A stretch of 64,000 nt of DNA, taken from Anaerolineae bacterium. Its GTDB lineage: Bacteria > Chloroflexota > Anaerolineae > Aggregatilineales > Phototrophicaceae. Shown piece after piece: positions 26,065 through 35,280 of the stretch. Under the pieces are notes generated by a model. It did no database searches and was not told where the DNA came from. It saw nothing but the letters and a program-made list of their open reading frames with translations. Every line of letters begins with the position of its first letter. Position 1 is the first letter of the stretch. The DNA lies in NCBI GenBank assembly GCA_022841825.1, contig JALHQT010000003.1:372001-436000 (forward strand). Direction: 5' to 3'. Position numbers and translations under genes: made by a program.

Positions 26065-27225
26065 CTACGCATACAACACCCCCTCCTCTCGCGTCCTGCG
26101 CCACTCCTGCGCCGCCGCGTCCCATTCCGCTGCGATGTCCGCCAGCGGCACACCCGCCTCGATCTGCTCGCGCAGAGTCGCGCCGCCTGCGAGGAGATCG
26201 AACGGTGGGTGCTGCGATCCGGCATACGGCGGCAGCCACGCGAAATCGGCGGGATAGAGGCGGCGCACTTCGCGGATGACGGCGACCCACGCCAGCAGCG
26301 GACGGTATGAGGCATCCGTGATATGCGCCTGCACGCCCGCGCAGACTTCACCCGCGTACTTGCTCGCCGTCGGCGTGAAGACGTGCGGTCGGTAGCGCAC
26401 GCCCGGCAGCGCCAGCGCGTTCAGGCGCTCTGCCAGCGCGTCGCCGTCGATGTAGGGCGCGCCGCAGATCTCGAACGGCAGCGCTGTGCCGCGCCCCTCC
26501 GAGACGTTCGCCCCTTCGACCAGGCACGCGCCGGGGTAATGCCGCGCCGTGCTCAGGTGCGGCATGGCGGGCGACGGCGGCACGAACGGCAGCCCGGTCT
26601 CCTCCCAGGTCATGCCGCGCGGGTAGCCTTCGCATTCGATCACCAGCAGCGCGGCGGGCGTCGGGTTCCAGCGCGCGTTGTACAGGCGCATCAGCTCGCC
26701 GAGCGTCAGCCCGTGCTGCACGGGGATGGGCGCGCCGCCGACAATCGACAGGTAATCGGGCTGCACAGGCGCGCCATCGACCGCAGCGCCGAGCGGGTTG
26801 GGGCGGTCGAGCAGCACGACTTCCACGCCTGCCTCGCCCGCCGCCTGGAGCAGATAGCTGATCGTCCAGGCGTAGGTGTAGTAACGCACGCCAATGTCCT
26901 GGATGTCGCAGACCACCGCGTCCAGCCCCGCCAGCATGTCGTGTTTCGGGCGCATCGTCGCGCCGTACAGGCTGTGGATCGGCACGCCTGTGCGCGGGTC
27001 GATGCTGGAGGCGACATGCGCGCCGTCGCGGGCTGCGGCGGCGAAGCCATGTTCGGGACTGAAGAGCGCGCGCAGGTCGATCTGGGGCGCGCGGCGCAGC
27101 ACGTCATAGGCGCTGGCGAGTTCGCGCGTGACGGCGCTGGGGTTGGTCAGCAGACCGATTCGCCGCCCTTCGAGCGCGTCGAAGCCGCGCGCGCGCAGCG
27201 CCTCCAGACCAGTCACGACGCTCAT
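26065..27225 (-). CDS. namZ: Exo-beta-N-acetylmuramidase (DUF1343)
   Basis: Protein of 386 aa of the DUF1343/YbbC family, shown in Bacillus to release MurNAc from non-reducing ends. Motifs: IGLLTNPSAVTRELASAYDVL, LFSPEHGFAAAARDGAHV, VCDIQDIGVRYYTYAWTISYLLQAA, LLDRPNPLGAAVDG, PHLSTARHYPGACLVEGANVSEGRGTALPFE. No signal peptide is evident, so it probably works inside the cell on imported fragments. It overlaps nagZ by ATGA. Confidence 0.9.
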   Translation of the reverse strand: MSVVTGLEALRARGFDALEGRRIGLLTNPSAVTRELASAYDVLRRAPQIDLRALFSPEHGFAAAARDGAHVASSIDPRTGVPIHSLYGATMRPKHDMLAGLDAVVCDIQDIGVRYYTYAWTISYLLQAAGEAGVEVVLLDRPNPLGAAVDGAPVQPDYLSIVGGAPIPVQHGLTLGELMRLYNARWNPTPAALLVIECEGYPRGMTWEETGLPFVPPSPAMPHLSTARHYPGACLVEGANVSEGRGTALPFEICGAPYIDGDALAERLNALALPGVRYRPHVFTPTASKYAGEVCAGVQAHITDASYRPLLAWVAVIREVRRLYPADFAWLPPYAGSQHPPFDLLAGGATLREQIEAGVPLADIAAEWDAAAQEWRRTREEGVLYA

Positions 27226-28763
27226 GCGGGCACCAGCGCCAAGGGCAGCGTGCCCGTCGGCACATAATCGCCCAGCAGCGCCGCGACCGCCGCGCCGAGC
27301 GAAGGCACGCTGTCGCCGCAGGTGCAGAGGATGGTCTCCGCGCCAACGAGCGCCGCCGCGTCGTGCGGGTTGCGCAGGGCGACCAGGATCGTCGTCTTCG
27401 CCGCGTCGATCAGACTTTGGGCGAAGCGGGTCTTCGCCTCGTTTAGATGCGCGCTGCGCGTCGCCAGCACCAGTGTATCGACGCGCGCCGCGAGCGCCAA
27501 CGCCTCATCGGTGAAGTTCGCCCCGTAAACGATGACGACCTCGGCATCGGGCAGGCGCTCGCGCAGCAGACGGCTGAAGCCCGTCAGCCCATCGACTTCG
27601 CCGATGCCGCTCTCATGCGCCGACGCGAACTCGACCACGCCGACGCGCCCGCGCAGCGGCAGGGCAGTGCCCGCCCGCAGCAGCGTCGTGCCCGCGCGGG
27701 CGGCTTCGTCGGCGAGCGCCAGATGTTCGGGCGCGCGGATCGCGCTCAGGTCGGCGCGCGGCACGACATAGCGGTCTTTGAAGGCGGTGAGCCTGCGGTT
27801 GGCGTCGTCGATCACGCTCTGCGGAAGGCGACCGCTGCGTGCCGTGCCGAGCAGCGCATCGTACGCCGCCTCCTGACGTTCGCGGGTGTGCGAAAAGAGG
27901 ATGGCGTCGATGCCCGCCAGCGCCGCCAGCACCGCCGATTCCGCCGCGCCGTAATGATGGGTGATCGCCTGCATCTCCAGGCAGTCGGTCGTGACCACGC
28001 CGTCATAGCCCAGCTCGCCGCGCAGCAGCTTATGCACGACGATGGGCGAGAGCGTGCACGGATACTCCGCATCGAGCGCGCGATAGAGCACATGCGTCAC
28101 CATGACCGACGCCGCGCCCGCCGCGATTGCCGCGCGGTACGGCATCATGTCGATGGCGCGCAGATGATCGAGCGAGGTGTCGAGCGCGGGCAGGGCGATA
28201 TGCGTATCGATGGCGGTGTGCCCGGCGCTGGGGAAGTGCTTGGGGCTGGTGGCGATGCCGCCCGCCTGGAAGCCGCGCACGGCGGCGGCAGCCATCACGC
28301 TGACCGTCTCCGGGTCGCTGCCGAAGGTGCGTGTGCCCATCGACGGGTTATCGGCGTAGTAGCTGATGTCCACGACGGGCGCGTAGTTCCAGTGGATGCC
28401 GAGCGCGCGCAGCTCCGCCGCCAGCACGCCGGACATCGCTTCAATCAGCCGCTCGCCGTCGCGCGCGCTCGCCAGCGCCATCGCGCCGGGGCTTTCGGTG
28501 AAGCCTTCGCGCAGGCGCGCGACCGTGCCGCCTTCCTGGTCAATGCTGATGATGACGCCGTAAGGCGCGTTCGCCTGCAGCGTGTCGGTCAGCGCCGCGA
28601 GCTGCGCCGGGCTTTCGACATTGCGCGCGAACAGGATGACGCCGCCGATGCGCCCGGCGCGCAGCCAATCGAGGAGGTAGTCGGGGGCTTGCAGCCCTTC
28701 AAAACCGACAAACAACATCTGACCGACGCGCGTTTCGAGCGTCGTGGGCGTTTGAAATCTCAT
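27222..28763 (-). CDS. nagZ: Beta-N-acetylhexosaminidase, GH3
   Basis: Protein of 513 aa. Residues about 10-340 form the GH3 barrel with GGVILFARNVESPAQ, IISIDQEGGTVARLREGF, the catalytic His-Asp motif SPKHFPSAGHTAIDTHIALP (usual form KHFPGHGDTxxDSH) and the nucleophile Asp in VVTTDCLEMQAI. About 170 extra C-terminal residues form a second domain, as in the two-domain Bacillus NagZ. It removes GlcNAc from muropeptides. The start at 28763 precedes the family N-terminus; no signal peptide. Confidence 0.9.
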   Translation of the reverse strand: MRFQTPTTLETRVGQMLFVGFEGLQAPDYLLDWLRAGRIGGVILFARNVESPAQLAALTDTLQANAPYGVIISIDQEGGTVARLREGFTESPGAMALASARDGERLIEAMSGVLAAELRALGIHWNYAPVVDISYYADNPSMGTRTFGSDPETVSVMAAAAVRGFQAGGIATSPKHFPSAGHTAIDTHIALPALDTSLDHLRAIDMMPYRAAIAAGAASVMVTHVLYRALDAEYPCTLSPIVVHKLLRGELGYDGVVTTDCLEMQAITHHYGAAESAVLAALAGIDAILFSHTRERQEAAYDALLGTARSGRLPQSVIDDANRRLTAFKDRYVVPRADLSAIRAPEHLALADEAARAGTTLLRAGTALPLRGRVGVVEFASAHESGIGEVDGLTGFSRLLRERLPDAEVVIVYGANFTDEALALAARVDTLVLATRSAHLNEAKTRFAQSLIDAAKTTILVALRNPHDAAALVGAETILCTCGDSVPSLGAAVAALLGDYVPTGTLPLALVPA

Positions 28764-28771
28764 GGTCGATC

Positions 28772-28960
28772 CTATCTCTTCTGACGCAGCCGCACCGCGC
28801 CGATGATGATGGCAAGCAGTCCGAAACCCATCGCGGCGCTGCACGCGCTCAAGACCTGCTCGGCGCTCCCCTGCGGCTGGAAGAGTGTGAGCACCAGCCC
28901 GCCGAAGCCCAGGAATCCCCCCAGGCTGATCAATCCATGCAGCGGCTCTTTATCCAGCAT
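28772..28960 (-). CDS. Small two-span membrane protein
   Basis: Sixty-two residues from MLDKEPLHG with two hydrophobic helices (LISLGGFLGFGGLVLTLF and ACSAAMGFGLLAIIIGAVRL) and a basic tail RLRQKR. It starts 11 bases inside the 3' end of the OppF-like gene and stops eight bases before nagZ, so it is co-transcribed and probably translated by coupling. No family is recognised. An accessory to the importer is possible. Confidence 0.6.
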   Translation of the reverse strand: MLDKEPLHGLISLGGFLGFGGLVLTLFQPQGSAEQVLSACSAAMGFGLLAIIIGAVRLRQKR

Positions 28961-29978
28961 ACCCGCTTGCCGCCGCTTTCGCCGCTTCCTGAAGCGCTTC
29001 CCCGCGCTGGAGCGGCAGGCACGCGGCATGCTGTGCCGCTCCGGGGATCGCCGTCAGATGCGGCAGGGTCTCATCACACAGCCCTGGCACGAAGAACGGG
29101 CAGCGCGGGTGGAAGGCGCAGCCGGGCGGGATGTCGGTCAGCTTGGGGATGTCATCGGAGCGCAGGCGCAGCATGTGCTTATGGCGCGTCAGCTCCGGGT
29201 CTGCCTCTGGGACGGCGGCGAGCAGCGCCCGCGTGTAGGGATGCTGCGGCGCGGCGATGACATCCTGCGTGCGCCCGATTTCGACGATCCGCCCCAGATA
29301 CATGACGGCGATCCGCCCCTCCCACGCGAAGTACTTGGCAAGCGCCAGGTCATGCGTGATGAAGACGATGGTCAAGCCGAGGCGGTCGCGCAGCTCGTGC
29401 AGCATCTTGAGCAGGCTGATGCGGATGCTGACATCGACCATGCTCACCGCCTCGTCCGCCACGATCAGGCGCGGCTGCACGGTCAGCGAGCGGGCGATGG
29501 AGACGCGCTGGCGCTGACCGCCGCTCAGTTGATGGGGATATTTATTGACGATGTCGCCCGGCGGCGTCAGGTCAACCATCGTCAGCAGTTCCCAGATGCG
29601 GCGGCGAACGCCCGCGCTGCCTTCGACCATCTTATGGCGTTTGAGCGGGAATGACAGAATGTCGCCGATGGTGTGCGCGGGGTTGAGCGATGCGAATGGG
29701 TCCTGATGCACCAACTGAAGCTGGCGGCGCAGCGCGGAGCGTTCTTTGCCGCTGTAACTGGAGATCGGGCGTCCCTCGACCAGCATCTCGCCGCCGCTCG
29801 GTTCGAGCAAGCCCGCGATGATCTTGCCCGTCGTGGTCTTGCCGCAGCCGCTTTCGCCGACGAGGCAGATGATCTCGTTCGGTTCGATGCTCAGATTGAT
29901 GTCCTGGAGGACGGGGATCGTCTGGCGGTCTTTGACGAAGGTGCGGTGTACCCCGCGTAGCTCGATGATCGGCGTCAT
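28950..29978 (-). CDS. Oligopeptide-type ABC transporter ATP-binding protein (OppF/DppF-like)
   Basis: ATPase of 342 aa: Walker A CLVGESGCGKTTTGKIIAGLL, signature LSGGQRQRVSIARSL, Walker B LIVADEAVSMVDVSIRI (DEA instead of the usual DEP), switch His TIVFITHDLALA. The C-terminal oligopeptide-transporter extension holds GCAFHPRCPFFVPGLCDETLP, whose cysteines can bind an Fe-S cluster in this family. The start at 29978 overlaps the upstream ATPase stop. It works with the OppD-like partner to import muropeptide-derived material, by context. Confidence 0.88.
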   Translation of the reverse strand: MTPIIELRGVHRTFVKDRQTIPVLQDINLSIEPNEIICLVGESGCGKTTTGKIIAGLLEPSGGEMLVEGRPISSYSGKERSALRRQLQLVHQDPFASLNPAHTIGDILSFPLKRHKMVEGSAGVRRRIWELLTMVDLTPPGDIVNKYPHQLSGGQRQRVSIARSLTVQPRLIVADEAVSMVDVSIRISLLKMLHELRDRLGLTIVFITHDLALAKYFAWEGRIAVMYLGRIVEIGRTQDVIAAPQHPYTRALLAAVPEADPELTRHKHMLRLRSDDIPKLTDIPPGCAFHPRCPFFVPGLCDETLPHLTAIPGAAQHAACLPLQRGEALQEAAKAAASGYAG

Positions 29979-31006
29979 GGCGCGGCGACCTTTCGGGTGA
30001 CTTCGGACTGCGCCAGCACGCGCTCGGTCTCGTAACACGATGCCTGGTGTTCGTCGTCGTAGGTGATGAGGGGCGGCGGCGTCTGGCTGCACACCTCGCG
30101 GGCGAAGGCGCAGCGTTCATGGAACTTGCAGCCCGACGGCGGGTCGATCAGATCCGGCGGTTTGCCGGGGATGCTCTCCAGCGTCTCCGCACCGGCGCTC
30201 AGGCGCGGCGCGGCATTCAGCAGGCTGAGGGTGTAGGCATGGCGCGAGCGGTAGAAGACCTCGTTGACGGGACCGATCTCGACGATCTCGCCCGCATACA
30301 TCGTGGCGACCGTGTCGGCGATCTCGGCGGCGACCGCGAGGTCGTGGCTGATGAAGATGACGCTAAAGTTCAGTTCCTCACGAAGCTGCTTCAGCACATC
30401 GAGGATTGAACGCTGGGTGAGAATATCGACGGCGGTCGTCGGCTCATCCATGATGACGATCTGCGGGCGCAGCAGCAGGCTGACGGCAAGCAGCACGCGC
30501 TGGCGCATCCCGCCGCTCAGTTCGTGCGGGTAGCTGCGCATGACGCGCGCCGGGTCAAGCCGCACCTGCTCGAGCAGACGCAGGGCGCGTTTGTGCGCCT
30601 CGTCGCGCCCGATGCCATGTGCTTTCGCGGTGTCGTAGACCATATCGCTGACGCGGATGATCGGGTTGAGCGAATTGAGCGCGCCCTGGAAGACCATCGA
30701 GCATTCCGACCACAGGTAGCGGCGCATTTCGCGGTCGCTGAACTTCAGGATGTCCGCCTGCCGCCCATCGCGGTAGGTGTAGATCACGCCGTCCCCGCTC
30801 GTGCGTGCCGTCTTGGGAAGCTGGCGGATGAGCGCAAGGTTGAGCGTGGTCTTGCCGCAGCCGCTTTCGCCGATCAGCGCCAGCGTTTCGCCAGCATGAA
30901 GGTCGAACGAGACATGCGAAGCGGCGCGCACCCGCCCGCGCTCCGCCTGGTACGTGACGGACAGATCGCGCACGCTGAGGACGACATGATTGCGGTCGTA
31001 GGTCAT
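29975..31006 (-). CDS. Oligopeptide-type ABC transporter ATP-binding protein (OppD/DppD-like)
   Basis: ATPase of 343 aa: Walker A ALIGESGCGKTTLNLALIRQL, signature LSGGMRQRVLLAVSLLL, Walker B IVIMDEPTTAVDI, switch His ISHDLAVAAEIADTVATMYAGEIVEIG. The family C-terminal Cys region reads GCKFHERCAFAREVCSQTPP. It pairs with the OppF-like ATPase, whose start overlaps its stop (ATGA). Confidence 0.88.
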   Translation of the reverse strand: MTYDRNHVVLSVRDLSVTYQAERGRVRAASHVSFDLHAGETLALIGESGCGKTTLNLALIRQLPKTARTSGDGVIYTYRDGRQADILKFSDREMRRYLWSECSMVFQGALNSLNPIIRVSDMVYDTAKAHGIGRDEAHKRALRLLEQVRLDPARVMRSYPHELSGGMRQRVLLAVSLLLRPQIVIMDEPTTAVDILTQRSILDVLKQLREELNFSVIFISHDLAVAAEIADTVATMYAGEIVEIGPVNEVFYRSRHAYTLSLLNAAPRLSAGAETLESIPGKPPDLIDPPSGCKFHERCAFAREVCSQTPPPLITYDDEHQASCYETERVLAQSEVTRKVAAP

Positions 31007-31015
31007 GGCGTCCCT

Positions 31016-32203
31016 TTACACCCCGGCTCGCAGCCGGGGGTTGAAGATTTCTTCCAGCGAGCGCGCGAACATGACGAGCGAAAGCTGGAAGAGCGCGATG
31101 GCGATGATGGGCGAGAGCAGCATCCCGGATGCCTGCGGCAGGAAGAGGACGCCCTGCTGCCGCCCGGTGAAGATCATGACTGCCCAGTCCGGCTCCGTCA
31201 GTGGCACCATGCCGAGGAATGTCAAGCCGACAATCGAATACATGGCGATGCGGATGGTGAAGATCAGATTGACGCTGATATACGAGACCATGTTGGGGAA
31301 GACTTCGCGGCTGATGATGTGCCACAAGCCCAGGTCGAGCACGAACGCTGCCTGCACATAATCGCGCTCGCGCAGGCTGAGCACCTGCGCACGGACGGCG
31401 CGCATGAGCGTGGGCCAGTTGAGCACGCCGAACAGCACCGCCAGCATGAAATCGCTGTCGAATTCGACCACCGCCGCCAGCACGATCAGCAGCGGGAAGC
31501 CGGGGATGGTCAGGATGAAGTTGGCGATGGCGCTCAGGATTTGATCGACCGCGCCCCCCAGCAGCCCGGCGGCGGAGCCGAGGATGACCGCGATGGCGGT
31601 GGCGATCAGTCCCGCCTGGATCGACGTGATGATCAGCCGCTGCCCGCCATGCACCATGTGCGACAGCACATCGCGCCCCTTCCAGTCGAGACCGAGCGGG
31701 TGTTCCCAACTGGGCGGGGCGACCAGCACGCGCGAACCGGGCGCACGCCGCTCCATGTGCGCCTCGCCCTCGTAGCGGATGAACAAGGGTCCAAACGTCG
31801 TCACCAGGACGAAGAAGGCGATGCCCAGAAAGCCGAGGAAACCTGCTTTGTTGCGGGTGAGGGCACGAAACGACTGGCGGACGCTCTTGCCCAACCCCGC
31901 GAGGATACGCTGGATGCGCTCTCGACCGCTTTCGTCGAAATTGACTTCCGTGATGGCGGCGCGCGAGGTGAAGGGGTCCTGCTTGTTGACATAGGCATAG
32001 GACAGGACAACGGCATAGGTGATGACGATCATTGGCAAGCCGCCGATCAAACCGCAGCCAAAGCCGCTGAAGGCGCAGGCGATGAAACCGCCAATGCCCG
32101 CGCGTACGTGCTTGTAGTGGATGCCCGCCGCGAGTGGCACGATGCCGCAGAGGATGCCGATGACGAGACCGAGCGGTGTAGCGACCGTTTCCAGACCCAT
32201 CAC
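31016..32203 (-). CDS. Oligopeptide-type ABC permease (OppC/DppC-like) with extra N-terminal membrane domain
   Basis: Protein of 395 aa, about 100 longer than a typical DppC. Residues 1-75 hold two or three additional hydrophobic segments (TPLGLVIGILCGIVPLAAGI, GGFIACAFSGFGCGLIGGLP, IVITYAVVLSYAYV). A charged stretch follows, and the canonical part starts near residue 110 (FRALTRNKAGFLGFLGIAFF). The HPLGLDWKGRDVLSHMVHGGQ segment and the EAA-type loop near RAVRAQVLSLRERDYVQAA identify the permease. A CCCCGGCT/AGCCGGGG hairpin overlaps its 3' end. Its start overlaps the OppB-like stop. Confidence 0.85.
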   Translation of the reverse strand: MMGLETVATPLGLVIGILCGIVPLAAGIHYKHVRAGIGGFIACAFSGFGCGLIGGLPMIVITYAVVLSYAYVNKQDPFTSRAAITEVNFDESGRERIQRILAGLGKSVRQSFRALTRNKAGFLGFLGIAFFVLVTTFGPLFIRYEGEAHMERRAPGSRVLVAPPSWEHPLGLDWKGRDVLSHMVHGGQRLIITSIQAGLIATAIAVILGSAAGLLGGAVDQILSAIANFILTIPGFPLLIVLAAVVEFDSDFMLAVLFGVLNWPTLMRAVRAQVLSLRERDYVQAAFVLDLGLWHIISREVFPNMVSYISVNLIFTIRIAMYSIVGLTFLGMVPLTEPDWAVMIFTGRQQGVLFLPQASGMLLSPIIAIALFQLSLVMFARSLEEIFNPRLRAGV

Positions 32204-33306
32204 TGCGCCGTCTCCCCGTCCGCGACGCGCACGCGCGGGTCGAGCCAGCCGATCACGAAATCGGCGAAGATGTTGGAGAAGACGACCGCAATCGTGATGA
32301 CGAGGAAGATGCCCTGCATGGTCGTGTAATCGCGCCCGGCGATGGCGATGAACAGGTTGCGCCCCAAGCCGGGGTACTGGAACATCTCTTCGATGATGAC
32401 CGTGCCGCTGACCACCAGCCCGACGCTGATGGCGAGGCGGGTGATCAGCGGGAGCATGGCGTTGCGCCCGATGTAACCCATGAGGATACGCTGCTCGGAC
32501 AAGCCGCGCGCTTTGGCGACGGCGATATAGTCTTCGCCGAGCGTGCTGAGGGTGCTGCTCTTCATCGACAAGATCCAGGTGCCGATCGTGGAGAGGACGT
32601 AAATGAGGACGGGCATGGTGGCGAATGAGATGATGCTGCCGATGTATTCGAGCGTGAATCCCGCTTCAATCGTCGGATCAACACCGCCGCGCACCGAGCC
32701 GATGTCGAACCAGCGCAGTTGAACGCCGAAGATGACGATGATCAGCAAGCCGATAATGTAATCCGGCAACCCGGACAGGATCGAGGCGATGGTCGTCATC
32801 AGATTATCGAACCACGAGCCGCGCCAGTAGCCCATCGCCAGACCGATCAGGATGCCGAGCGAAAAGCTGACCAGCAGCGACAGCCCGACGCAGAAGAGCG
32901 TCCAGGGCAGGTAGCGCAGGATAATGCTGCTGACGCTGACGCCCGTGCGTGTGATCGAAGCGCCGAGGTCGCCGCGCAGCAGGTCACTCCAGAAGTCGGT
33001 GTATTGCAGCAGGATCGGGCGATCCGGGTCGAAGTTGAAAAGCGTCGCCGCCGCGCGCAGCGCTTCTTCGTAGGTCAGATTTTGCGTTTGCATCATCTGG
33101 TCGATCTTGATATCGACGGGGTTGCCAGGCATCTGACGGATGAGCACGAAGGTGAAGGTCGTGACTGCCCAGATCGTGATCAAGCCCGATAGCAGCACGC
33201 GGAAGAGGTAGCTGCGCGTGATCCTGCGCAGGCGCTGCCCCAGCGTGGGCGCGGCATCGGCGTGGGCTTTCGTCGCGTGGGGGGGATCGGCGGGAATTGC
33301 GGACAT
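32200..33306 (-). CDS. Oligopeptide-type ABC permease (OppB/DppB-like)
   Basis: Protein of 368 aa. One N-terminal helix (FRVLLSGLITIWAVTTFTFVLIRQMPGNP) is followed by the large loop and five more helices. The DppB signature reads SLLVSFSLGILIGLAMGYWRGSWFDN, and the coupling loop is LGEDYIAVAKARGLSEQRIL, ahead of RNAMLPLITRLAI. The start at 33306 was chosen because upstream residues are not family-like. Confidence 0.87.
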   Translation of the reverse strand: MSAIPADPPHATKAHADAAPTLGQRLRRITRSYLFRVLLSGLITIWAVTTFTFVLIRQMPGNPVDIKIDQMMQTQNLTYEEALRAAATLFNFDPDRPILLQYTDFWSDLLRGDLGASITRTGVSVSSIILRYLPWTLFCVGLSLLVSFSLGILIGLAMGYWRGSWFDNLMTTIASILSGLPDYIIGLLIIVIFGVQLRWFDIGSVRGGVDPTIEAGFTLEYIGSIISFATMPVLIYVLSTIGTWILSMKSSTLSTLGEDYIAVAKARGLSEQRILMGYIGRNAMLPLITRLAISVGLVVSGTVIIEEMFQYPGLGRNLFIAIAGRDYTTMQGIFLVITIAVVFSNIFADFVIGWLDPRVRVADGETAQ

Positions 33307-33378
33307 AAAGCGTTTCTCGAAATAGCGTCTATCTAACATATTGGCGGGCGCAGCATATCGCGTCCCGTCTGATGGTAC

Positions 33379-33400
33379 GGGCGCACACACGGGTGCGCCC
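33379..33400. repeat. GGGCGCAC/GTGCGCCC hairpin
   Basis: Eight-bp stem with a 6-base loop in the gap between the solute-binding protein and the first permease gene. It is of the same GTAGGGGCG-type palindrome style as 50827-50854. It may limit read-through from the abundant binding-protein message. Confidence 0.55.
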
Positions 33401-33417
33401 CTACAACACCTATATTC

Positions 33418-35172
33418 TTACTGTACGCGCGCGTCTGAGAGCGTGCCGTTCAGGATCAACCAGATGATGAAGTGATCGTTGCTCGGATTGGCGTAGATCG
33501 CGTCGCCATCGGCGGGACCGCCCGCAATCGCGGCTTCGTTGAGCGGCTCGACACTCAGCATCTCGTTGAGCGGGATGTAGAGCATCTGCGAGTTGAGCAG
33601 CGTTGCCAGGTAACCGGCGCGTTCCTGCTGGGCAGCGGTGTCGAGACCGGTGCTGACGTTGAGGATCAGGTCGTTCAGATCGACCGTTTCGCCGTTGTAA
33701 TCGAACTCACGGATGTTCAACTGGAGACCCGGCTGGTCTTCCGCCAGGGCGGTCGTCCAGCGGCGCACCGGATTGTTCATGTTGGCGAAGGCGAACGGCG
33801 AACCCGCACCCCAGCTCCAGACCGAAAGCTGGAAGTCGCTGGCGCGGATGGCGGCGGCAGCTTCCTGCCAGGGCAGGGCACGCTCGGTGATGTCGAAACC
33901 AAACTCGTTCAACTGCGCGGTCGCATCGCGGGCGGCAGCGCTGAAGTCGGCGAAGTCTGCCGGGAAGGTGTATTCGACGCTGATGGTGTTGCCTTCAGCA
34001 TCCGCCCACTTGCCGTCGGCATTGCGGGCATAGCCAGCCTCTTCCATCAGCGCGGCTGCGCCTTCGAGGTTGTACTCGTAGCGGTTCATGCTGTCCAGCG
34101 TTTCCTGGCTGAGGACATTCGGCGCAATCGAGTCGAGGATGCCCGACAGATAGACGGTGCCGGATGCGCCCAGACCGTTGGTCAGCAGCGCGCTCTGTTC
34201 GCGGTTGATGGCATGCGCCATCGCCTGGCGGACGAGCACGTTATCGAACGGCGGGACGGTGAAGTTGAAGAGCAGTGCCGGACCGTAGCCGCGCGGCGTG
34301 GTCACCAGGCGGATGCCTTCTGCCGCGAATGACTCGATGGTGGCAGGCGGATAGACGTTGGTCGAGTGCGCCAGTTCGCCGCTGAGGACGAGCGGCGTGG
34401 TCACTTCGGTTTCGCCCGCCCAAATCTTCAGCGTGCCAAAGTTGACACTGCCCGAATACAGGCTGTTGGGCTGCCAGCGCAGGGTCATGAACGCCTCGCC
34501 GACATCGTCGAGCGTATAGGTGTAGGGTCCGGTCGCCAGCAGCACGTCGGGGCGGAATTCGGCGATGGCGGTGGAGAGCGCTGTCCATGACTCGGACTCG
34601 CTGGTCGCGCCGTCGGCGACGAGCTGGCGCGCCTGTGCCGCGAGTTCGCCATAGGTGGCGCTCGGCGAGACGTATTCCTTGAGGATCTGACGCTCGGCGT
34701 TGAGCGACGCGCCGCCTTCGGTGAAGTTGAAGCGCACGGTGCTGTCATCGACCGCCTCGACGCTGGTCAGGAACGACCACTGCGACCAGTTGAGGATGCG
34801 CCCGATGTCGAAGGTATCGACCACGTCCTGTGAGGTGACGGGGCTGCCGTCGCTCCACATCGCGCCTTCCTTGATGGTGAATTCGTAGGCGGCGTTGTCA
34901 TCGACAAAGCCCCACGATTCCGCCAGCAAACCGACGTATTCGTTGGTTCCCCACAGATAGTAGGCAGGGCTGAGATGTACGAAGGTTCGATAAACGAGAC
35001 CGAGGTTGTCGTTGAGACCCCCAGCCGCGAATCCGTTCAGGTGGTGGGTGCCGGGTGCGGCGTAGGGCCAGGTGCCCAGCCATTCGCCAGCCGGGGCATC
35101 CTGCGCGCCCGCAGGCAGCGCCATGCCGAGCACGAGCGTCAGCAAAGCAAGGACGATTAACAGGCGTTTCAT
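33418..35172 (-). CDS. Family 5 extracellular solute-binding protein
   Basis: Secreted protein of 584 aa, a normal length for oligopeptide-type binding proteins. Signal peptide MKRLLIVLALLTLVLGMALPAGAQ. The SBP_bac_5 core includes LAESWGFVDDNAAYEFTIKEGAMWSDGSPVTSQDVVDTF and FDNVLVRQAMAHAINREQSALL. The start is supported by GAGGAG upstream. It opens the 13-gene leftward run that encodes importer and wall-recycling enzymes, so a muropeptide, disaccharide-peptide or cell-wall peptide is the likely ligand (inference). Confidence 0.87.
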   Translation of the reverse strand: MKRLLIVLALLTLVLGMALPAGAQDAPAGEWLGTWPYAAPGTHHLNGFAAGGLNDNLGLVYRTFVHLSPAYYLWGTNEYVGLLAESWGFVDDNAAYEFTIKEGAMWSDGSPVTSQDVVDTFDIGRILNWSQWSFLTSVEAVDDSTVRFNFTEGGASLNAERQILKEYVSPSATYGELAAQARQLVADGATSESESWTALSTAIAEFRPDVLLATGPYTYTLDDVGEAFMTLRWQPNSLYSGSVNFGTLKIWAGETEVTTPLVLSGELAHSTNVYPPATIESFAAEGIRLVTTPRGYGPALLFNFTVPPFDNVLVRQAMAHAINREQSALLTNGLGASGTVYLSGILDSIAPNVLSQETLDSMNRYEYNLEGAAALMEEAGYARNADGKWADAEGNTISVEYTFPADFADFSAAARDATAQLNEFGFDITERALPWQEAAAAIRASDFQLSVWSWGAGSPFAFANMNNPVRRWTTALAEDQPGLQLNIREFDYNGETVDLNDLILNVSTGLDTAAQQERAGYLATLLNSQMLYIPLNEMLSVEPLNEAAIAGGPADGDAIYANPSNDHFIIWLILNGTLSDARVQ

Positions 35173-35280
35173 CTTATTAGTTCTCCTCGAAAAAGCTTAG
35201 AGTTGAACTGCGCTGGCAAGCGAACAAACCCGCAGCCTCACACATCTGGAAGGAGGGGTTAGACTCCGAGATGAGCGCAA

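Noticed and set aside
27104-27346. Short Arg-rich frames over the nagZ/namZ junction
   Set aside because: They overlap two well-supported enzymes and have no ribosome site or family features.
30524-32329. Rightward open frame of about 600 codons
   Set aside because: It lies opposite two clear ABC genes. Its product is rich in His, Asp, Arg and Gln with no motif, the usual look of an antisense frame in GC-rich DNA.
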